DNA of 64,000 nucleotides from Thermaerobacter sp. FW80 (GCF_004634385.1 NZ_CP037895.1:1215245-1279244); one strand, 5' to 3'; counted from the stretch's first letter, positions 9,644 through 18,340 are shown. Notes: generated from the letters alone by a model not told the origin. Numbers and translations are program-made.

Positions 9644-10396
9644 ATGCCTGAAGAAGGTCTCTCCGGCCAGGTGTGGGTCATCACCGGCGGTGCCGGGGCC
9701 ATCGCAGGCCGCATCGCCCGCGCCTTCGCCGCCGCCGGGGCACGGCTGGTCCTGGCCGACCTGGACCGGGCCCGCGAGGCATTGGCCGCCCGGGCGCGGG
9801 AGCTGGGGGCCATGTCCTTCACAGCGGACCTGACGCAGTTCGCGGAGGCCGAGGCGCTGGTCCGGTGGGTCCGGGACGACATGGGGCGGGTCGACGGGCT
9901 GATCCACACCGTGGGCGCCTACGCCGGGGGTCGGGTGCACGAGGTGGAGCCCTCGCAGTACGACCGCCTCTTCGACCTCAACGTGCGGACCCTGTTCTAC
10001 TGCGTGCGCGCGGTGCTGCCGGTGATGCTGGAGCAGGGGGAAGGATTCCTCGCCGGTTTCGCGTCGGGTCCCGCCTGGCGTGGGATGGGACCCGGTGCGG
10101 CCCTCTACGCGGCGGCCAAGAGCGCCGTGGCGACCTTCCTGCGCTCCCTGGACGAGGAGCTGCGGAACCGGCGGCGGCCGGGGTCGGAGACCCCGGCGGG
10201 GCCCACGGGCGGCATTCGCGTGGTCGTGGTCTACCCCATGGGCGTCGTAGACACACCGGCCAACCGACGGGCGATGCCCGACGCCGATCGAAGGGGCTGG
10301 ATCGATCCCCGGGAGATCGCCGCCGCGCTGCTCTTCGCGGCCACCCGAGGGACCGGGGCGCGGTTGATGGAGCTCCCCGTGTACCCGGGGCGGTGA
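9644..10396 (+). CDS. SDR-family NAD(P)-dependent oxidoreductase
   Basis: This 250-residue short-chain dehydrogenase has a glycine-rich nucleotide loop at the N-terminus (VITGGAGAIAG), an Asp at the end of beta 2 (LADLDRA) that suggests NAD preference, and the catalytic Tyr-x-x-x-Lys in LYAAAKSAV with a serine upstream in FASGPAW. The substrate is unknown. The ATG at 9644 has a GGGAGGTGG ribosome site; an upstream in-frame start would add 17 unconserved residues. It ends convergently with the EamA transporter gene. Confidence 0.9.
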   Translation: MPEEGLSGQVWVITGGAGAIAGRIARAFAAAGARLVLADLDRAREALAARARELGAMSFTADLTQFAEAEALVRWVRDDMGRVDGLIHTVGAYAGGRVHEVEPSQYDRLFDLNVRTLFYCVRAVLPVMLEQGEGFLAGFASGPAWRGMGPGAALYAAAKSAVATFLRSLDEELRNRRRPGSETPAGPTGGIRVVVVYPMGVVDTPANRRAMPDADRRGWIDPREIAAALLFAATRGTGARLMELPVYPGR

Positions 10397-10509
10397 GCCG
10401 TCGCGCCGGCAGCCGAGGCGGGCTGGCGGACCCCGCGGGACGGAGGGGTGGGGACGAGGGAACAAACGGGTCATCGCCTCGGTACGGGACGTGGCCGGGT
10501 AGCCGGGCG

Positions 10510-11529
10510 TCACCGGGGCGGCTCGGCGGCCGTGGGCGCAGCCAGCTCGTGCTGGGTGCCGGCACGTTCACCGGGTTCGGTGCCGGCACGTTCCCGGGAA
10601 AGCAGGAGCACCGCCGCCATCACCGCCGCGCCCCCCGCAGCCATGGGGCCGGTGAAGGGCACGCCCAGCCACAGGGTGGCGGATGCCGCGGCCGCCAGCG
10701 GCTCCATGCACGCCAGCAGGCTGGTCTGGGACGGCCGCAGGTGGCGAAGGCTCGCCAGGTAGAGGGTGAAGGCCACCAGCGTCCCGCCCAGCACCACGAA
10801 CGCCCAGAGTCCGGCGGCCGCCGCATCCCACGCGACGGCCCGCCCTCCCACCGACCACGGCGGCGCCAGGACCGCCATCGCCGCACCCCCGACGACCATC
10901 GCCCATCCGACGCTCACGGCCGGCGGCCACCGCTGGAGCAGGCTGGCGCCGGCCACCGTGTAGAAGGCCAGGGTCAGCGCCGAGACCAGCCCCCACGCCA
11001 CGGCGCCGGCCGGCACCGCCAGGCGATGGAGGGATCCCCCCGTCGCCAGCAGCAGCGTGCCTCCCATGGCGAGGACCAGGGCCGCCACCTCATGCGGGCG
11101 CGGCCGGCGTCGCCACCGCAGGACCTCGTAGACGGTGACGAAGGCGGGGCCCAGATACTGGAGGAACGTGGCGGTGGCCGCGTTGCCCAGGGCGATGGCG
11201 GCCATGTAGCTGTACTGCACCCCCAGCAGGCCACCCAGCGCGAAGGCGATGAGTTGCCGGCGGGAACGGCCGTCGCGCCAGGGGGCGAGCCGGTCGCGGA
11301 CACCCAGCCACCGGCCGGCCAGCAGGAGCAAGAGGCCGGCCACCAGCATGCGGGTGGTGACCAGCCACTGCGGGGTGACGCCGTAGCCCTGCATGAGCCG
11401 CTGGGCCGCGGTGCCCGAGAGGCCCCACAGGGTGGCCCCGATGAGCACGCCGGCCATGGCGCGGCGGCTCCGGCCTGCGGTGGCGTGGGGGGCGGTGGGC
11501 GTCGACGCGAGGGCACGGGGCGTGGCCAT
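10510..11529 (-). CDS. EamA/DMT-superfamily transporter
   Basis: This is a polytopic membrane protein of 339 residues with about ten hydrophobic helices arranged as two EamA repeats (first beginning AGVLIGATLWGLSGTAA, second near VPAGAVAWGLVSALTLAFY). The family exports metabolites such as amino acids, but the substrate cannot be predicted. The N-terminal 25 residues are polar and no good ribosome site precedes 11529, so the true start may be internal. It is divergent from the CBS protein gene, with a 137-bp shared upstream region. Confidence 0.9.
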   Translation of the reverse strand: MATPRALASTPTAPHATAGRSRRAMAGVLIGATLWGLSGTAAQRLMQGYGVTPQWLVTTRMLVAGLLLLLAGRWLGVRDRLAPWRDGRSRRQLIAFALGGLLGVQYSYMAAIALGNAATATFLQYLGPAFVTVYEVLRWRRRPRPHEVAALVLAMGGTLLLATGGSLHRLAVPAGAVAWGLVSALTLAFYTVAGASLLQRWPPAVSVGWAMVVGGAAMAVLAPPWSVGGRAVAWDAAAAGLWAFVVLGGTLVAFTLYLASLRHLRPSQTSLLACMEPLAAAASATLWLGVPFTGPMAAGGAAVMAAVLLLSRERAGTEPGERAGTQHELAAPTAAEPPR

Positions 11530-11666
11530 GGTGAGAGGGTGCTTCTGCGCTCGGGGGACGGTTCCTCCCCCGTGCGGAGCGCCCCCACGCCGCTGCTCCT
11601 CGACGCCCGGGCCTCGGCTGGCGGGTGGGCGCGCCTCGGCGGGCGGCGGGTAAGATGGAGGCGGTG

Positions 11667-12161
11667 ATGGCCGTGAACGTGGCCTTCTTCCTCCTGCCCA
11701 AGGCCGAGGTGGTGTGGCTGAGCCCGCGCAACACCCTGCGCCAGGCCCTGGAGCGCATGGAGTACCACCGCTACACCGCCGTCCCCCTGGTGGACGAGGA
11801 GGGGCGTTACGCAGGGACCCTCACCGAGGGCGACCTCCTATGGTTCATCAAGCGCACGCCGGGCTTCACCTTCGACCAGGCGGAGCGCATCCTCGTGCGG
11901 GACGTGCCGCGACGGCTGCGCAACGAGGCGGTCTCCATCCGCGCCGACGTCCGCGACCTGGTACGCCTGGCCGCCGTGCAGAGCTTCGTCCCGGTGGTGG
12001 ACGATCGTGGCCTGTTCATCGGCATCGTGCGGCGGCGGGAGATCATCGAATACTGCGCCCGGTTGCTGTTCGACGCCGGCCCCGGCGCCGGCCACGCCGA
12101 GGGGCCGGCGCCGGACGGGGAGGGCGATCCCCGCCCCGGTGGCCGGTCGGCAGGAGGCTGA
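11667..12161 (+). CDS. tandem CBS-domain protein
   Basis: Two CBS motifs, at about residues 10-65 and 75-135, make up nearly all of this protein (about 164 residues). CBS pairs (Bateman modules) usually bind adenine nucleotides and act as energy or metabolite sensors. Conserved landmarks are YTAVPLVDEEGRYAGTLTEG and FVPVVDDRGLFIGIVRRRE. The ATG at 11667 is preceded by GGAGG at a good distance; an ATG at 11655 is in frame but badly spaced. No effector domain is attached, so the partner is unknown. It resembles the stand-alone CBS proteins common in Firmicutes. Confidence 0.88.
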   Translation: MAVNVAFFLLPKAEVVWLSPRNTLRQALERMEYHRYTAVPLVDEEGRYAGTLTEGDLLWFIKRTPGFTFDQAERILVRDVPRRLRNEAVSIRADVRDLVRLAAVQSFVPVVDDRGLFIGIVRRREIIEYCARLLFDAGPGAGHAEGPAPDGEGDPRPGGRSAGG

Positions 12162-12286
12162 ACCATCCGCCGTCCGCCGGCTGGCCGCCCCGCAGGCGGC
12201 TCGGTGCGGCGTCCACCGGCGGTGACGAGGCGCCGCGCGGGTGGGGATCGGTCGCCGGAGCAGTCCAGGGCGACCGGGCCCCGCCG

Positions 12287-13963
12287 TCAGCCGCCGGGGC
12301 GTCGCCATCGTCGGACGAACCGGCTCGCCGCGAAGCACAGGCGCGCGCCAGCTCCCCCGCTGGCCAGCAGGTGCCGCACCACCGGCTCCAGCCGCTGTTG
12401 GGCCACCTTGGGATCGGAGAGGTAGAGCCCCAAGAGGCCGTCGACCACCAAGCGGTGCAGGGGCGCGTCCCGCAGGCGGGCGGCGCGTCGGGCGGCCTCG
12501 CGGACGAAGACGGAGAGCCCTTGGCCGGCGCGGCCGGCATCCCCGTACGGCTCCACCAGGTTGAGGTCGCCGCCGGCCCGGTCTTCCGCCTGGTCGATCA
12601 GGTAGTCCAGCAGGATGTGCAGCCCGCCGATCCAGGGGAAGTAGGCGTCGAGCAGGCGCCGGATCCGGGGCGCCGGGGGATCCGGCTCGAGGAGCGCCTC
12701 CCGGAAGAGGGCGAAGACCCCGAGGGTCGAGCCGCAGGCGGCGGCGAACTCCCACCACGCCAGGCGCCCGTGCCACCGCCCGGCCGCCCGCCGGTACCAG
12801 GCCGCCATGCGCGCCTGCCGTCCTCGGGGATCGCCGTGCTTGTTGACCTGCAGGTCGTTGTACAGGGAGACCAGCCGGCGCACCGCACCCGCCACGGCGC
12901 CGTAGCCGGGGAAGGTGGCCAGCGCCGCGCGGCAGGTCGCCACCAGGGCCTCCAGGTAACCGCCGTCGTCCCCGTGCGGGTGGAGGCGGTAGTACCCGTT
13001 CGCCGCGCCAGGCGGCGCCGGCGGCGACGCCGGCGCCACCGGCGCCACCGGCGCCACCGGCGACGGGCCGGGGCCCGGGCGGCTGGGGGCGTCCGGTCGA
13101 CGGGCGAGCGGCGGGACCGGCGGGGCGCGACGGCATCGGGAGGCGGGCGCGGTGGCGCGCAACCCGGACGGCCTGGCCGCCGCGGCATCCCGGCAGCCGT
13201 CGCCCTCCGGTGCCATGGCGCGCATGGCGGTCGTGGCGGAGGCACCGGCGGCCGAGGGGGGCGCTCCCGCTGCGGTCCCGGCCGGGGTCACGGCGTCCAG
13301 CATGGCCCGGTGCAGTTGGCGGTAGTCGGCCGGATCCAGGCTCTCGCTGCGATCGCACAGGTTGTCCAGGTAGTCGCTGATGGTCTGCAGGGCCACCACC
13401 GCCTCCACCAGCGCGCGCCGCCGCGCCGGCGGGACCGCCGCCGCGAACACGGCGCCGCCCTCGCAGTGGAAGCGTTTGGTGCGGATGCTGGCCAGGGCCT
13501 GCCGTCGCAGTTCGGGGTCGGGGATCGCGGCGGCCCGCCGTTGCCACCGGTCCAGGGCTTCGTCCACCAGCGGCAGCACGCGGCGCACGTAGGTCACGAG
13601 CAGCGCGGCCTCGGCGGCCAGGACCCGGACGTCGCCCAAGCCAACGTGCCGGAGGAACGCGGCCCGGTGGGCGCCGTGGGCCGCGGTCGCTCCGGCGTCC
13701 GCTCCAGCCTCGCCCCGGGCTCCGGGCGCCGGGATCCCGCCGGCCGTCCGGGGCGCCGGCGCGGCGCTCCCGCCGGGGCCCGGGGCGCGGCGAGCGGCGG
13801 AGACCCGGGCCGGGGACGCCGGTTCCTCCGACGGCGCATCGCCGGACGCCGGCGCGCCGGACGTCGGCCGCGGAAGGGCTGCGGCCGCCAGCCGGCCGGC
13901 GTGGGGGGCGTCGGAGGGGAACGGCTGGCCCTGGGATCCCCTCGTCCTCACGGGGTTGCCCAT
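12287..13963 (-). CDS. DUF2600 (YtpB-like) family protein, probable tetraprenyl-beta-curcumene synthase relative
   Basis: Conserved blocks match the DUF2600 family, whose Bacillus member YtpB is a class IB terpene synthase of the sesquarterpene pathway found in spores. The blocks are ALQTISDYLDNLCDRSE with an Asp-rich metal-binding motif, SLYNDLQVNKHGD, and FPWIGGLHILLDYLIDQAED followed by DLNLVEPY. The N-terminal 100 residues and a segment near residues 215-295 are Ala/Pro/Gly-rich and not conserved, so the start at 13963 is uncertain and the conserved part begins near HRAAFLRHVGLGDV. Terpene synthase activity is inference from the family. Confidence 0.85.
   Translation of the reverse strand: MGNPVRTRGSQGQPFPSDAPHAGRLAAAALPRPTSGAPASGDAPSEEPASPARVSAARRAPGPGGSAAPAPRTAGGIPAPGARGEAGADAGATAAHGAHRAAFLRHVGLGDVRVLAAEAALLVTYVRRVLPLVDEALDRWQRRAAAIPDPELRRQALASIRTKRFHCEGGAVFAAAVPPARRRALVEAVVALQTISDYLDNLCDRSESLDPADYRQLHRAMLDAVTPAGTAAGAPPSAAGASATTAMRAMAPEGDGCRDAAAARPSGLRATAPASRCRRAPPVPPLARRPDAPSRPGPGPSPVAPVAPVAPASPPAPPGAANGYYRLHPHGDDGGYLEALVATCRAALATFPGYGAVAGAVRRLVSLYNDLQVNKHGDPRGRQARMAAWYRRAAGRWHGRLAWWEFAAACGSTLGVFALFREALLEPDPPAPRIRRLLDAYFPWIGGLHILLDYLIDQAEDRAGGDLNLVEPYGDAGRAGQGLSVFVREAARRAARLRDAPLHRLVVDGLLGLYLSDPKVAQQRLEPVVRHLLASGGAGARLCFAASRFVRRWRRPGG
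12313..12323 (+). repeat. GGACGAACCGG motif copy 3 (11-base core)
   Basis: Exact 11-base core followed by CT rather than CC, at the extreme 3' end of the DUF2600 gene, outside its conserved domain. Confidence 0.65.
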
Positions 13964-14187
13964 GGGCTTAGGATGCCCGGACGCCCTCGAACGGCCCCGG
14001 CTGGGCCGCCGACTTGGGGGCCGCCGACTTGGGGGCCTTGCGCACGGGCGGAGGCTCTCCGAACGGGGGCGAAGGGGAATGGGCACCGGAAGGGGGGTGA
14101 AGCGGCCCGGGCATCGGTCCGGGCCGCGGTCCGGGAGGGGCACTGAGCGGCGCCCGGGGTCCTGCCCGGGTGGATGCGGCCTGGCTG

Positions 14188-14480
14188 CGGTCGCCCTGCT
14201 CATGTCCCGGGCCGCCCGGGAAGGCGTGGAGGTGCTCCGCGTCGACCCGGCGCGTCGACCCGGCCTTCACCAGCGTGATCGGCAAGGTCAAGTTCATGGC
14301 CCGGTACGGGCTGTCGCCCCGCGCGGCGGCCGTGGCGATGGCCCGCCGGGGCCTGGGCTTTGGCGAGCGCTTGCGCTCCGGAACCGCCCGCCCTCTACCC
14401 GCGAGGAATCGAGGGCGGCACGTCTGGAGCGATTGGCGGCGCATCGCCCCGTCGGTGCGCGGCCAGCGGGCGCACCGGCT
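14188..14480 (+). pseudogene. C-terminal remnant of a TnpB-related protein, frameshifted
   Basis: Translation gives AREGVEVLRVDPA in one frame and PAFTSVIGKVKFMARYGLS, then AMARRGLGFGERL and GRHVWSDWRR, in the next. These are the C-terminal landmarks of the TnpB-related accessory proteins of IS200/IS605-type elements. The frame change coincides exactly with a perfect 13-bp tandem duplication (14238-14250 and 14251-14263); deleting one copy joins the halves as EVLRVDPAFTSVIG. The rest of the gene is missing, so this is a dead fragment. Confidence 0.7.
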
Positions 14481-14958
14481 AGGCGGGGTCCTCCGAGGAC
14501 GCCCCAGGCCGGGGGGAACCCCGATCCACCCGGGCACCGGCGGCCTCAAGGCTGCACGGCCCGGGGTGCGATGGGTTGGCTTGGGGTCCGGGGTGCGATC
14601 CCCCGGCGCGAACCGTCGGGAGCACCGTTCGCCCGGCGTCATGGGATCGACGCCCAGCACGCCGCGGCGCGGCCGCCGGAGAGGCGGCCGCGCCGCGGGG
14701 CCGGGTTCGTCCGCAGACCATGGACCGCGTTGGCTTGCCGTCGCCTGGTGCCCCGCCCATCGACGCCGTCGCGTGCCGTCCAACGACTCGCCCGACGATC
14801 CGCTCCGACTGCACCCGGCGCACCCGGGTGCCGTACGGGTGTTCATGCCGACGCAAGATTGGCCGAGCGATCCGCCTCGACTGCGCCCGGGTATGCGGGC
14901 GCCGCTGGGGGGTCCCAGGCCGGCCGACGACGCGCCCAACGACCCGCCGATCCGCCGG
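14481..14958. other. non-coding GC-rich region with long hairpin
   Basis: No gene is supported. It holds a 16-bp perfect hairpin at 14662-14698, an abutting variant of the GGACGAACCGGCC motif, and diverged duplicated segments around 14780-14910. Confidence 0.5.
14662..14698. repeat. perfect 16-bp inverted repeat
   Basis: Arms at 14662-14677 and 14683-14698 are perfectly complementary (CCGCGGCGCGGCCGCC and its complement) around the loop GGAGA. No T-run follows, so it is not a standard intrinsic terminator. The 3' arm directly abuts a reverse-strand copy of the variant motif GGACGAACCCGGCC (14699-14712). Confidence 0.6.
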
Positions 14959-15192
14959 TCACTCGCCGGAGGCGCTCCGTCGGTCGGCGGAGCCTCGCTG
15001 GCTCGATGCCATGAACCGGGCAGGGTCCACGCCCGGCGGCGGGTCCCAGGGTTCGACGTCCTCCGAGGTGCACTCCTGCTCCTGTCCGGATTGCCAGCGC
15101 ACGCGGATGGACTGCCGGGAGCTGCGGAGCCGGACGATGACCCCCAGCTCGCCGGTCCGGAGGTGGCGCACCCATTGCCCGCGACGGAACAC
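14959..15192 (-). CDS. small hypothetical protein, SH3/KOW-like
   Basis: A 77-residue reading frame starts at GTG 15192 behind a G-rich ribosome site. The first 50 residues (FRRGQWVRHLRTGELGVIVR onward, then SIRVRWQSGQEQECTSEDVEP) look like one small beta-barrel with alternating hydrophobic residues, as in SH3-like or KOW folds. The tail is polar. No function is assigned and I do not recognise the family. The organised sequence inside an otherwise repeat-rich stretch is the main argument that it is real. Confidence 0.5.
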   Translation of the reverse strand: MFRRGQWVRHLRTGELGVIVRLRSSRQSIRVRWQSGQEQECTSEDVEPWDPPPGVDPARFMASSQRGSADRRSASGE

Positions 15193-15861
15193 GGCATCGC
15201 CCCCTTTCCGGTATTCGCGTTCAGGCGACCGACACGGCAATAGAGACTTCGGGACGAAGGCTTCGCCTTCCTTTTCCTGGGGCCGGAGGGGAGGCCCCCG
15301 CGGGCCGGAGGGGAGACCCCCGCGCCGGGGCCGGTTCCCGCGTCCCAGGAGCGGTCCCGGCGCCGGCGCATCGACCCCGGCGGCCGCGGGTCGATCCCGG
15401 CGGCGGCGCGTCGATCCCAACGGCCGCAGGTCGGTCCCCCCGCCGCAGCGCCCGATCCCGGCGCCGGCGCCTCGCTTCCAGCGTCCGCGGTCGATCCCCA
15501 TGCCCGCGGGGTCGATCCCGGCGCCGGCGCGTCGCTCCTAGCGTCCGCGGTCGATCCCCACGCCCGCGGGGTCGATCCCGGCGCTTCAGGCCGGGACCGC
15601 GCCGGAGGCGGGTGGGACCCCGCGCGGAAGACTGGGCGTCAGGACCGTTCCGCCGCATCGGGCCGCAGCCGACTCCCCGGCCGTGGCGGACCCCTCCGGC
15701 CTGGAGTGCGGCCCGGAGTGCCGCCCTCCCGATGGACCGCGGCCCTCCCGACGCGCGGTGGCGCGACCGTCGCCGCGCCCGCTGCGGCCTGGGCCGACGG
15801 GAGGCCGGGCCGCGCCCTCCCGTCCTCCGGCCCGGGGGACGGCAAGCCCGGGCCCCTGCCC
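15193..15861. other. repeat-rich intergenic region
   Basis: No gene is supported. It is dominated by a degenerate GTCGATCCCGGCG repeat field that becomes a 60-bp tandem repeat at its end. Confidence 0.5.
15355..15594. repeat. GTCGATCCCGGCG repeat field with 60-bp tandem unit
   Basis: Short copies of GTCGATCCCGGCG recur from about 15355. From 15481 the sequence becomes an exact 60-bp period: 15481-15524 and 15541-15584 differ at one position only (CCCCATGCCC versus CCCCACGCCC). The array sits between a small gene and hpt. Confidence 0.75.
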
Positions 15862-16464
15862 TCACCCCTCCAGCCGTACGCAGGCGATGTACGGCAGATA
15901 GCGGAACTGCTCCGCGTAGTCGATCCCGTAGCCCACGACGAACTCGTCCGGGATGGTGAAACCGACGTACTCCACGGGCACGTCCACCACGCGCCGCTCC
16001 GGCTTGTCGAGCAGCACGCACGCCTTCAGGGACGCGGGATCCTGGGCCATGAGGTGCTCGCGCAGGTAGCGCAACGTCAGGCCGGTGTCCACGATGTCCT
16101 CGATCAGCAGCACGTGCTGGCCGCGGATGGGCCGGTCCAGGTCCTTCAGGATGCGGATGATCCCCGACGTCTGGGTCGCCGAGCCGTAGCTGGAGACGGC
16201 CATGAAGTCCACCTGCAGCGGCACCTCCAGCGCGCCCAGCGCCCGCACCAGGTCGGCGGTGAAGACGAAGGCGCCCTTGAGGATGCCCACCACCGTCAGC
16301 GGCGCCCGGCCGGGCCCCGCGCCGACGGCCCCGGCGTAGTCCTGGCGGATGCGCTCCGCCAGCTCCCGCACCTTGGCCGCCAGCGCCTCTTCCCGGAAGA
16401 GGACCCGGTCAATGCGGGCCCGGGCCCCGCCGCCCGGTGATGCACCCTGCTCGCTGACGCCCAT
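15862..16464 (-). CDS. hpt: hypoxanthine phosphoribosyltransferase
   Basis: This purine-salvage enzyme converts hypoxanthine or guanine plus PRPP to IMP or GMP. The PRPP-binding signature VLLIEDIVDTGLTL is intact, with VVGILKGAFVFTADL and DFMAVSSYG upstream and the base-binding VGFTIPDEFVVGYGIDY downstream. It has 200 residues, including about 20 extra residues at the N-terminus. The ATG at 16464 has an AGGAGAGGA ribosome site. An ISLre2-type element sits 80 bp upstream and may have displaced the native promoter. Confidence 0.96.
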   Translation of the reverse strand: MGVSEQGASPGGGARARIDRVLFREEALAAKVRELAERIRQDYAGAVGAGPGRAPLTVVGILKGAFVFTADLVRALGALEVPLQVDFMAVSSYGSATQTSGIIRILKDLDRPIRGQHVLLIEDIVDTGLTLRYLREHLMAQDPASLKACVLLDKPERRVVDVPVEYVGFTIPDEFVVGYGIDYAEQFRYLPYIACVRLEG

Positions 16465-16535
16465 CGCGTCCTCTCCTCCTCAAGAGGCTCCCTGCCCATT
16501 GTGGGCCGTGGACGCGGGCGGTGTCCAGCGGTCCG

Positions 16536-16544
16536 ATTCCGGGG
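16536..16544. repeat. left 9-bp target-site duplication of ISLre2-type element
   Basis: ATTCCGGGG here is repeated exactly at 18133-18141 on the other side of the element. Confidence 0.9.
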
Positions 16545-18132
16545 GTCCGTGTCACGTTCCGGTGGGTGCCCCCAGCGGTGAATCGGCTGTCAAGCCACCG
16601 GTGCGTGGACATGGGCCAGGTCGCGCAGCACCTGAACCCAGGGTTTGGTCGCATGCGGCCCGGTGAGCGCTGGGATGCGGGCACGCAGCCAACGGGCTGG
16701 GTCCTCCTCGAGCTGGCGCATCACGCGCTGAACGGCCTGGCGTGTCGCCTGCCGCACGCCGGGCGAAATCTGCAGGGGCCGGCCGCCGAGGACCGCGCGC
16801 CAGTGGGGGTCCACGCGTTCGCTCAAGAGCCGCGCCAAGTGGTCGGCGCCGCGTTCACTCCAACGCGCCCCATGCCGTTTCATCCGTCGCGCAAGGACGT
16901 GAAAGACCTCCGCTTCGATCGCCCCCAGCCGCGGCGCTTCCCCAGAAGCCACAATCCCGTCCCAGTGCTCCCGCAAGTAGCCGCGCAGCCGCAACAAGCG
17001 CTCCCGCGCCGGACCACGCCGCCCCCGTAGCGTCTGGCGAAGCGCCGACTCCACGCCCGCCCAATCCCCCGCTTCGATGGCCCGGCACACCTGGGCGTAC
17101 GTCTCCTCGGAAGGCGATAACGCCTCCCGCAGGGCTCGCCGCAGGTGGAACGGATCCAGCCGGTAACACGCGCGGGGGAAGTACTGCAACCCCTGCTTGA
17201 CCCAATGCGCCCCATCGCCTCCGAGGTAACAAGCCTGGACCGCGCTCAGATCCCAGTGCGTCCCCCAATAGGCGCTCGCCTGCTCCCAAAAGGCCGTCCC
17301 CGGCATCACCCCCGCCACGACCCGCCGCTCCCGCAGCGCTTGCCGGTTCGAACCCACGGCTTGCTTGCCTTCGTACGCGACCCCCAGCTTCAACACCACC
17401 GGTTGCCCTCGACCCCGCAGATAAACCTCGTCCGCTTCGGCATGCAGCTCGACGCTCCGGCGCCGGCCTTCCGGCACCTGGCCCTCCACGAACACCGACC
17501 GCCGTAGCCGCTCCGCCGCCTCCTTCAACCGGCGCCCCGCCCGTTGGGACGCCCGCCACACCGTCATCGCCCGCGCCGGTGCCTGCCCCGCCGTCAACTC
17601 CCGCAGGACCGCCGCCGCTCGGTGATACGGCATCTCCGTCGCGAGCCGCCGGCACAGCGCTTCCAGCCGCGGCGACAGTCGCCGCCGCGATTCCAAGCCC
17701 AGTGCTTCATCCAGCAAGAACACACCCTGGCCCGTCGCCCGGTCCCGGTAGTAACGTCGCTTCACCTGCAACTCGCCCAGCGGCGTGTCCAGGACCCGCT
17801 CCCGCGTATCCAGGCACTCATATCGGCTCGGGTCCCGCTCCTGCATCAGTCGCTCATCGATCCCGGCCAACACCCACTCCAGCAGCCGCAGTGTCAGCCG
17901 GCCGCTGAGCCGCTGAACGGCTTCCTCCAGTTCGCCAAACGATCGGTCCTCCGTCACCAGCTCCGCCAGTTCCCGCAATGTCTGGAGGAAAAGTTCGCGC
18001 ACAGCGTGTATGCTGAGCATGGGGCCTCACCCTCCGACTGCCGCTGGGGAAGCCGTCCCGATGCAGGGACAGCCTCCGGGTGAGGCCTTTTCTATTTGCC
18101 TCGACCCTCACCTACCGAAACGTTACACGGAC
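16545..18132. mobile_element. complete ISLre2-family insertion sequence
   Basis: The 1588-bp element is bounded by 24-bp inverted repeats (16545-16568 and 18109-18132) that agree at 21 of 24 positions and begin GTCCGTGT. They are flanked by the perfect 9-bp direct repeat ATTCCGGGG. One transposase gene fills it. Intact ends, gene and duplication suggest recent insertion. Confidence 0.93.
16590..18020 (-). CDS. ISLre2-family (UPF0236) transposase
   Basis: This transposase of 476 residues carries the family N-terminal region (LVTEDRSFGELEEAVQRLSG), the ECLDTRERVLDTPLGELQVKR-type segment and a central domain with acidic residues in VELHAEADEVYLRGRG. The block SAVQACYLGGDGAHWVKQGL and the basic YRLDPFHLRRAL follow. 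No stop or frameshift is visible. The ATG at 18020 has a GGAGGGTGAGG ribosome site. It should act only on its own element ends. Confidence 0.93.
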   Translation of the reverse strand: MLSIHAVRELFLQTLRELAELVTEDRSFGELEEAVQRLSGRLTLRLLEWVLAGIDERLMQERDPSRYECLDTRERVLDTPLGELQVKRRYYRDRATGQGVFLLDEALGLESRRRLSPRLEALCRRLATEMPYHRAAAVLRELTAGQAPARAMTVWRASQRAGRRLKEAAERLRRSVFVEGQVPEGRRRSVELHAEADEVYLRGRGQPVVLKLGVAYEGKQAVGSNRQALRERRVVAGVMPGTAFWEQASAYWGTHWDLSAVQACYLGGDGAHWVKQGLQYFPRACYRLDPFHLRRALREALSPSEETYAQVCRAIEAGDWAGVESALRQTLRGRRGPARERLLRLRGYLREHWDGIVASGEAPRLGAIEAEVFHVLARRMKRHGARWSERGADHLARLLSERVDPHWRAVLGGRPLQISPGVRQATRQAVQRVMRQLEEDPARWLRARIPALTGPHATKPWVQVLRDLAHVHAPVA

Positions 18133-18141
18133 ATTCCGGGG
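18133..18141. repeat. right 9-bp target-site duplication of ISLre2-type element
   Basis: Exact copy of ATTCCGGGG at 16536-16544. Confidence 0.9.
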
Positions 18142-18235
18142 AGGGGGGCGCCGTCGGCTGCCGTGCCTCGGCCGGGTCCGGGAAGGGAGCCGCGCCCGCT
18201 TGTGCTCTTCCGGATCGCGGGCATGGAAGGACTTG

Positions 18236-18340
18236 CTGTCCGGTGCCGGGCGGCACGCGCCAGCCCGCGATGATCACCACGGCCGTGGCCTGCGAGCGCC
18301 AGCGGCTGATCGCCGACGAGCCCACCACCGCCCGGGATGC
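18236..18340 (+). pseudogene. remnant of an oligopeptide ABC transporter ATPase (OppD/DppD type)
   Basis: Forward translation gives LSG, then after a frame change GGTRQPAMITTAVACERQ and RLIADEPTTARD. This matches the ABC signature LSGGMRQR followed by the Walker B block LLIADEPTTALD of OppD-type ATPases. Only about 35 codons are recognisable and the frame is broken. It is a short relic with no functional prospect. Confidence 0.55.
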
